The position numbers and the translations under genes were made by a program. The notes beneath the pieces are model-generated. The model did no database searches. It saw only the letters and a program-made list of their open reading frames with translations, and was not told where the DNA came from. Positions 60,445 through 64,000 of a stretch of 64,000 bases of DNA are shown in pieces; within the stretch, counting starts at the first letter, position 1, and every line of letters starts with the position of its first letter. This DNA is from Punica granatum (lineage: Eukaryota > Streptophyta > Magnoliopsida > Myrtales > Lythraceae). Where the stretch lies: contig NC_045127.1 in assembly GCF_007655135.1 (NCBI RefSeq), positions 55,469,051 to 55,533,050 on the forward strand, read 5' to 3'.

Positions 60445-60602
60445 GGAGAGGGAGAGGGAGGGAAAGTTCTCTCTTTACCGGAAGGCCACATATATATAAT
60501 ATATAGTCCATCTGTGCTTGCAGCGGAAGCCAACACTCCTCCGGTACTTATCCCAAGCTCATTAGACCTGGAAGGCGGGAACAAGAATATATATTGGGCA
60601 GA
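59558..60602. other. 3' UTR of DUF3067 gene and convergent spacer
   Basis: No further gene. A (GA)n microsatellite at 60396-60441 and a GGGAGA-rich tail follow it. The region separates the plus-strand DUF3067 gene from the convergent minus-strand GA2ox gene. Confidence 0.5.
60396..60441. repeat. (GA)n microsatellite
   Basis: About 46 bp of uninterrupted GA. It lies downstream of the GA2ox stop codon and may be in or near its 3' UTR. Confidence 0.95.
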
Positions 60603-62070
60603 CTAGCTTGCTAATGTTTGTTGAAGTCGAAAATGTGGAAGGCCTACTTTGCGACCAGTGCTCTTAACATCTTCTTGAACTTGATGTCTGTACTCCCCGA
60701 ATGTGAACTTCCTGTAAACAGAAGGCTCTCTGCAGTTCCCAATTAAAGATTCGTACGAAGGGCACAAAAAGTAAGCGATTGAATATCTTTCCATCTTCTC
60801 ATTGGTCATCACTTTGTGCTCCACGCTTTTATATACATCATTGCTCCAAGCCTGCAAGAATATAAATCGACATATTGCATTTAAGAGTTTGTGATTCTTG
60901 CACGTGCATACGAAGGAATGAATACAAAGAATACCCTCTGGGCAACCTGTTGTCTGAACTTTAAGCAACTAGCAATACCTGGAGAAGGTCGCCGATGTTG
61001 ACAATAAGAGCTTCTTGATTGGGCTTAACAGCCACCCATTGAGAATCCTTGAGAAGGTGGAGACCGCCAACTTGATCCTGGCTTAATATCGTCAGGAAAT
61101 TGCTGTCGGTGTGGGGAACCAACCCAAATGTGTCATGTGACAGTACTGGACAGGCAGGGTAGCGGTTCAGGCGAAGAAAGCACGTGCTTTCCTCACACAT
61201 GGAATCAAAGGCTCCCTTCTGGTGTCCCATTCTTTCCGCCAGGATACCAACAAGCATCCTTGCTAGCTTTGACATGGCTGCAGCTAATTCCATCATCACT
61301 TCCCTGTTGACGCAATGGAGGAAGCTAGGATATGTCAGCAGGCATAGGATTGCAAATGCTGGCTAGGGCCAGCTGCTCGCTAGCTGCTCTTCTGTATACG
61401 TGCAGCATTGGCGTGATCGAGAATGTGAGTTGTGCCGAGAAATTAATAAAGGAGAGGAGAGTACTATCGAAATGATTCTGAATGAATAAAGGGTGAGCAG
61501 AGCTGATGTGTGATGCAGGAGTGACACCGACCTCAGAGAGATGTAATCGCCGTAGCAAGCAGCATCAGAAATCTTGGTCAGGGGGATATGGAAGGCTTCA
61601 GACCAAGAGAACTGTGCGGGGCAGGTAGCGCTGGGAGTCCCCCACCTGTAGGAGTTGTTGAGAAGGCCACTGTTGGCTTTGGTCTCGAAAGGGGCTTCAA
61701 ACAGCCTAGCTTGCTCTCTCCTCATTCTCCACAGCAGCTCATGGTTTATGCCGTGGTTCACTACCTGGAAGAAGCCCCACTGAGAAGATGCCCTGCAGAT
61801 ATTGGCCGCGCAGGCTTGGCGCTCCAGCTCCTCCCCCTCCAGTATCAGGCTGCGATTGCTGCCTCTTGTGTAGGGGCTCAGGTCTATCAGGGGCAGCTGG
61901 CATTCTGCCGGAGCCAGCACAGGAGGGACAGCAATGCCATGGTCATTGTGGGCCTGTGCATTATCAGTGTCGGGGACCTTGTGCAGCTGCTGCAGCAGCT
62001 CTCCATAATTCTGCAGAAGAGGCGGGCTGCTGTTCGAACCGCTCTTGGGATACTTCAAGGAATTGGTCAT
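60603..62070 (-). CDS. GA2ox8: Gibberellin 2-beta-dioxygenase, C20 class (GA2ox8-like)
   Basis: Three exons (62070-61532, 61303-60979, 60851-60603) join at GT-AG borders to give 370 codons. The protein has the DIOX_N region (LPLIDLSPYT, WGFFQVVNHGI, SYRWGTPSAT, SWSEAFHIPL) and the 2OG-Fe(II) oxygenase core. Iron ligands are H244, D246 (GLVPHTDSNFLTIL) and H300 (YKSVEHKVM), and the 2-oxoglutarate site is R310-x-S312 (ERYSIAYF). The WGTPSA and SWSEAFH blocks and VQEDVKSTGRKVGLP near the end mark the class III, C20-GA subgroup. The enzyme 2-beta-hydroxylates early C20 gibberellins (GA12 and GA53), with 2-oxoglutarate and O2, to deactivate the hormone pathway in the cytosol. Length agrees with the family (about 340-375). 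All catalytic residues are present. Confidence 0.95.
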
Positions 62071-62153
62071 AGTTGATTTCCTTGAGTTGAGGAGGAGGAG
62101 GGAAGAGAGATGATGGGAGGGCGGGCACTTGCAAGGATGTCAGCCTGCTTTTG

Positions 62154-62161
62154 TATTTATA
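62154..62161 (-). promoter_or_regulatory. Likely TATA box of the GA2ox8-like gene
   Basis: Read on the minus strand the sequence is tataaata, 84-91 bp upstream of the start codon, a suitable distance for a short leader of about 50 bp. Confidence 0.65.
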
Positions 62162-64000
62162 CTGCGCCTGTGCGCTCAAAATGGCGGAGCGAGACAGAGA
62201 GGGAGAGAGAGTGTAAGAAGGCATTGAAAATGTATCAACGGAGCGTAGTGTTGCGACGCACTTTTCAGCTTAATAACCAATTATGCCGTAGAGAATCCAA
62301 AATATAAGAAGGCATTAAAAGTATATCAAAAAGGATATAGTGCTGTGTCACACGTTTTCGCCCAATAATCAATAAGTTAAGGGTTGAATACCCTAAAAGA
62401 CTACTGGTTTATACCCTAAAAGACTACCGGTGTCTTTCTAACGGAAAAAACAAGGCTTAGAAAATGCCAATCCGCATAAGCACACAAGCAGAAGCGAACA
62501 AACACCGGTGAGATGAGAAAACACCGTCAGGACAGTTGTCACAACAGGATTGCTCCTCCCTTCTGTGCGCGAGAATTAGAAAGAAGAAAAAGAGAAAGAA
62601 TTATATATATGTATAGACCAAGTCCGGTCTGCACAAAAACGAATAAATATATATATATATATAGCTTTTGTTTGTCCTTTTCTGGGGGTTTTTGTTGTTT
62701 TCTTTCTTTTACTGTCGGACACCTACCTGTGTAGAAAAAAGGAAAAGCTTTTTTATTAGACGTCAAACTGTATAAATACAATATTCTGCGACTTCTAAGT
62801 TCTAAGACAAGAAAGATATCCTAATGAGAAAGGAAATATTGAAGGCCTACCGAAATATATACATACTGCCTAAAAATAGAGGAGTAGAGGAGCTAAATAT
62901 AGTACATGTTTTTTTTTTTCTGCTCGGTATATGTACATATTGCACAAAGAAGAAAATCTCCTGTAATACTTTTGGTGGAGTGGGGGATAGTAGGGTAGTA
63001 GGGTAGTAGAGGCGATAGAATAGATGGCTTCCGACAAGAAGAATGCATCAAAACCTACCATTCGGGCTTCCCTTTTGACTTAGTTGATCCGGCTGACAGT
63101 TTGTGCTTTGCTCTGGCAGGGGGTTCGTCTCTTCTGCTCGTGTGACTCCGCCAGAGTAATAATGAACAACGCACATGCTTATCTTATCTATGATCAGGAA
63201 ACTGCGATGCAAGCACCACATGACTTGGTCTTGGGGGATACATCCCAAACTAAGCATGCCAACATATTCAGGCGATGATTATGCATCATAAATGGCTTAC
63301 TACATGTACTTGAATATTAATTCTTCGATTGCTGGGAGCTTCTAAGTGCCAATTACTCGTCTTTGATGGCTTGTCAAGAATCTCCTTTTTTTTTTTTAAA
63401 GCTTTGTGATACAGTGATATATGGTATATATATTTCATCGATTCCCAAAGGCCTTGGGAAAAAATTCTTCCCCATCTTCTTTCTTGCGATTAGAGGAGCT
63501 TATCATTTACAACAGAATAGGAAACGGGGAATTGCCTGTTTATGCTCGCAAGACTGAAATGACCATATCAAATTTTGTTGGATTAATCTACACTACGAAT
63601 TTGTATTTTTCAATAAACTATTTGACCTCAAACAATTAATTTACTTTTTACATAATTTATTCAAACTATAAGTAAATTACTTGAAATTTTTTAAATAAAT
63701 ACATTATATATATATATATATATATGAAACTTGGCTATTTTCGGAGTACGTTGGGGAGAGTACGATTTTGATTTACTATTATCGCGACTGCAATTCGTTT
63801 TCGTTTATTTTTTATTATACTTTTAATAAATCGATTTTACTTATAATATATTATATTCGACTTTCGATGAATAAATGAACAAAAATAATAAGTGCGTTCA
63901 CATTATTATTTCGTTTATTAGGCAAATAAATTTCTTAACGATGAAGTAAATGATAATATTATAAAATAATACAATAATAAATAAGTTGCTTAACAATGAA
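62162..64000. other. Upstream region of the GA2ox8-like gene and AT-rich end
   Basis: No gene is recognised. The tandem phrase 'ataccctaaaagactac' occurs twice at 62389-62427. (AT)n runs lie at 62646-62661 and 63704-63725. The last 700 bp are very AT-rich. Confidence 0.4.

Noticed and set aside
1..64000. CRISPR arrays, bacterial operons, rRNA or tRNA genes
   Set aside because: No regularly spaced identical repeats with unique spacers, no ribosome-binding-site-led gene trains and no tRNA or rRNA sequence was recognised; the DNA is plant nuclear in type.

Overview
The window is nuclear DNA of a flowering plant, most likely a eudicot. It is AT-rich, intron-containing and dense in transposable elements, and its genes (TOM3-type host factor, class III GA 2-oxidase, plastid DUF3067 protein, plant CCCH protein, AAA-ATPase of the BCS1-like plant clade) are plant families. 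Nothing prokaryotic is present. I cannot name the species.

Four genes look intact after I joined exons by hand at GT-AG borders with the reading frame kept: a TOM3-like seven-helix membrane protein on the minus strand (28749-35567, 11 exons, 281 codons); a three-finger CCCH zinc-finger protein on the plus strand (49583-52688, 3 exons, 736 codons); a DUF3067 protein with a likely plastid leader on the plus strand (57394-59557, 5 exons, 226 codons); and a GA2ox8-like C20 gibberellin 2-beta-dioxygenase on the minus strand (60603-62070, 3 exons, 370 codons). A fifth, an intronless AAA-ATPase at 21252-22935, is a pseudogene with two stop codons and two frame breaks.

By region: 1-4.0 kb holds a deleted Ty3/gypsy polyprotein and further decayed retroelement sequence. 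4-13 kb is AT-rich filler with a MITE, two Helitron-like 3' ends and a long-TIR element. 13.3-14.2 kb and 20.5-20.8 kb hold two members of one Mutator-type MITE family, each with target-site duplications (TSDs). 14.8-20.4 kb is an old LTR-type element with a largely non-coding interior. 21-23 kb is the AAA pseudogene. 23.8-27.7 kb holds a hairpin-bearing MITE and another long-TIR Mutator-type element. 28.7-35.6 kb is the TOM3-like gene, with a hAT MITE in intron 5. 39.2-41.5 kb is a PIF/Harbinger-type element and 41.7-43.3 kb a long inverted repeat. 43.6-49.3 kb is a full-length but inactivated Mutator element (MULE) carrying two convergent genes, a MuDR-type transposase and a GRF zinc-finger/membrane protein. 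It ends only 256 bp before the CCCH start codon. 53.5-55.6 kb has small MITEs and a 5'-truncated LINE-1 with a 14-bp TSD. The rest to 62.1 kb is genic.

The intact genes are unrelated single-copy-type loci and form no pathway. The most notable feature is the number of Mutator-type insertions (one full element and at least four short long-TIR derivatives), whose TIRs and TSDs can be read directly. I found no convincing novel host system. The two-gene MULE with duplicated exon modules is the closest candidate.
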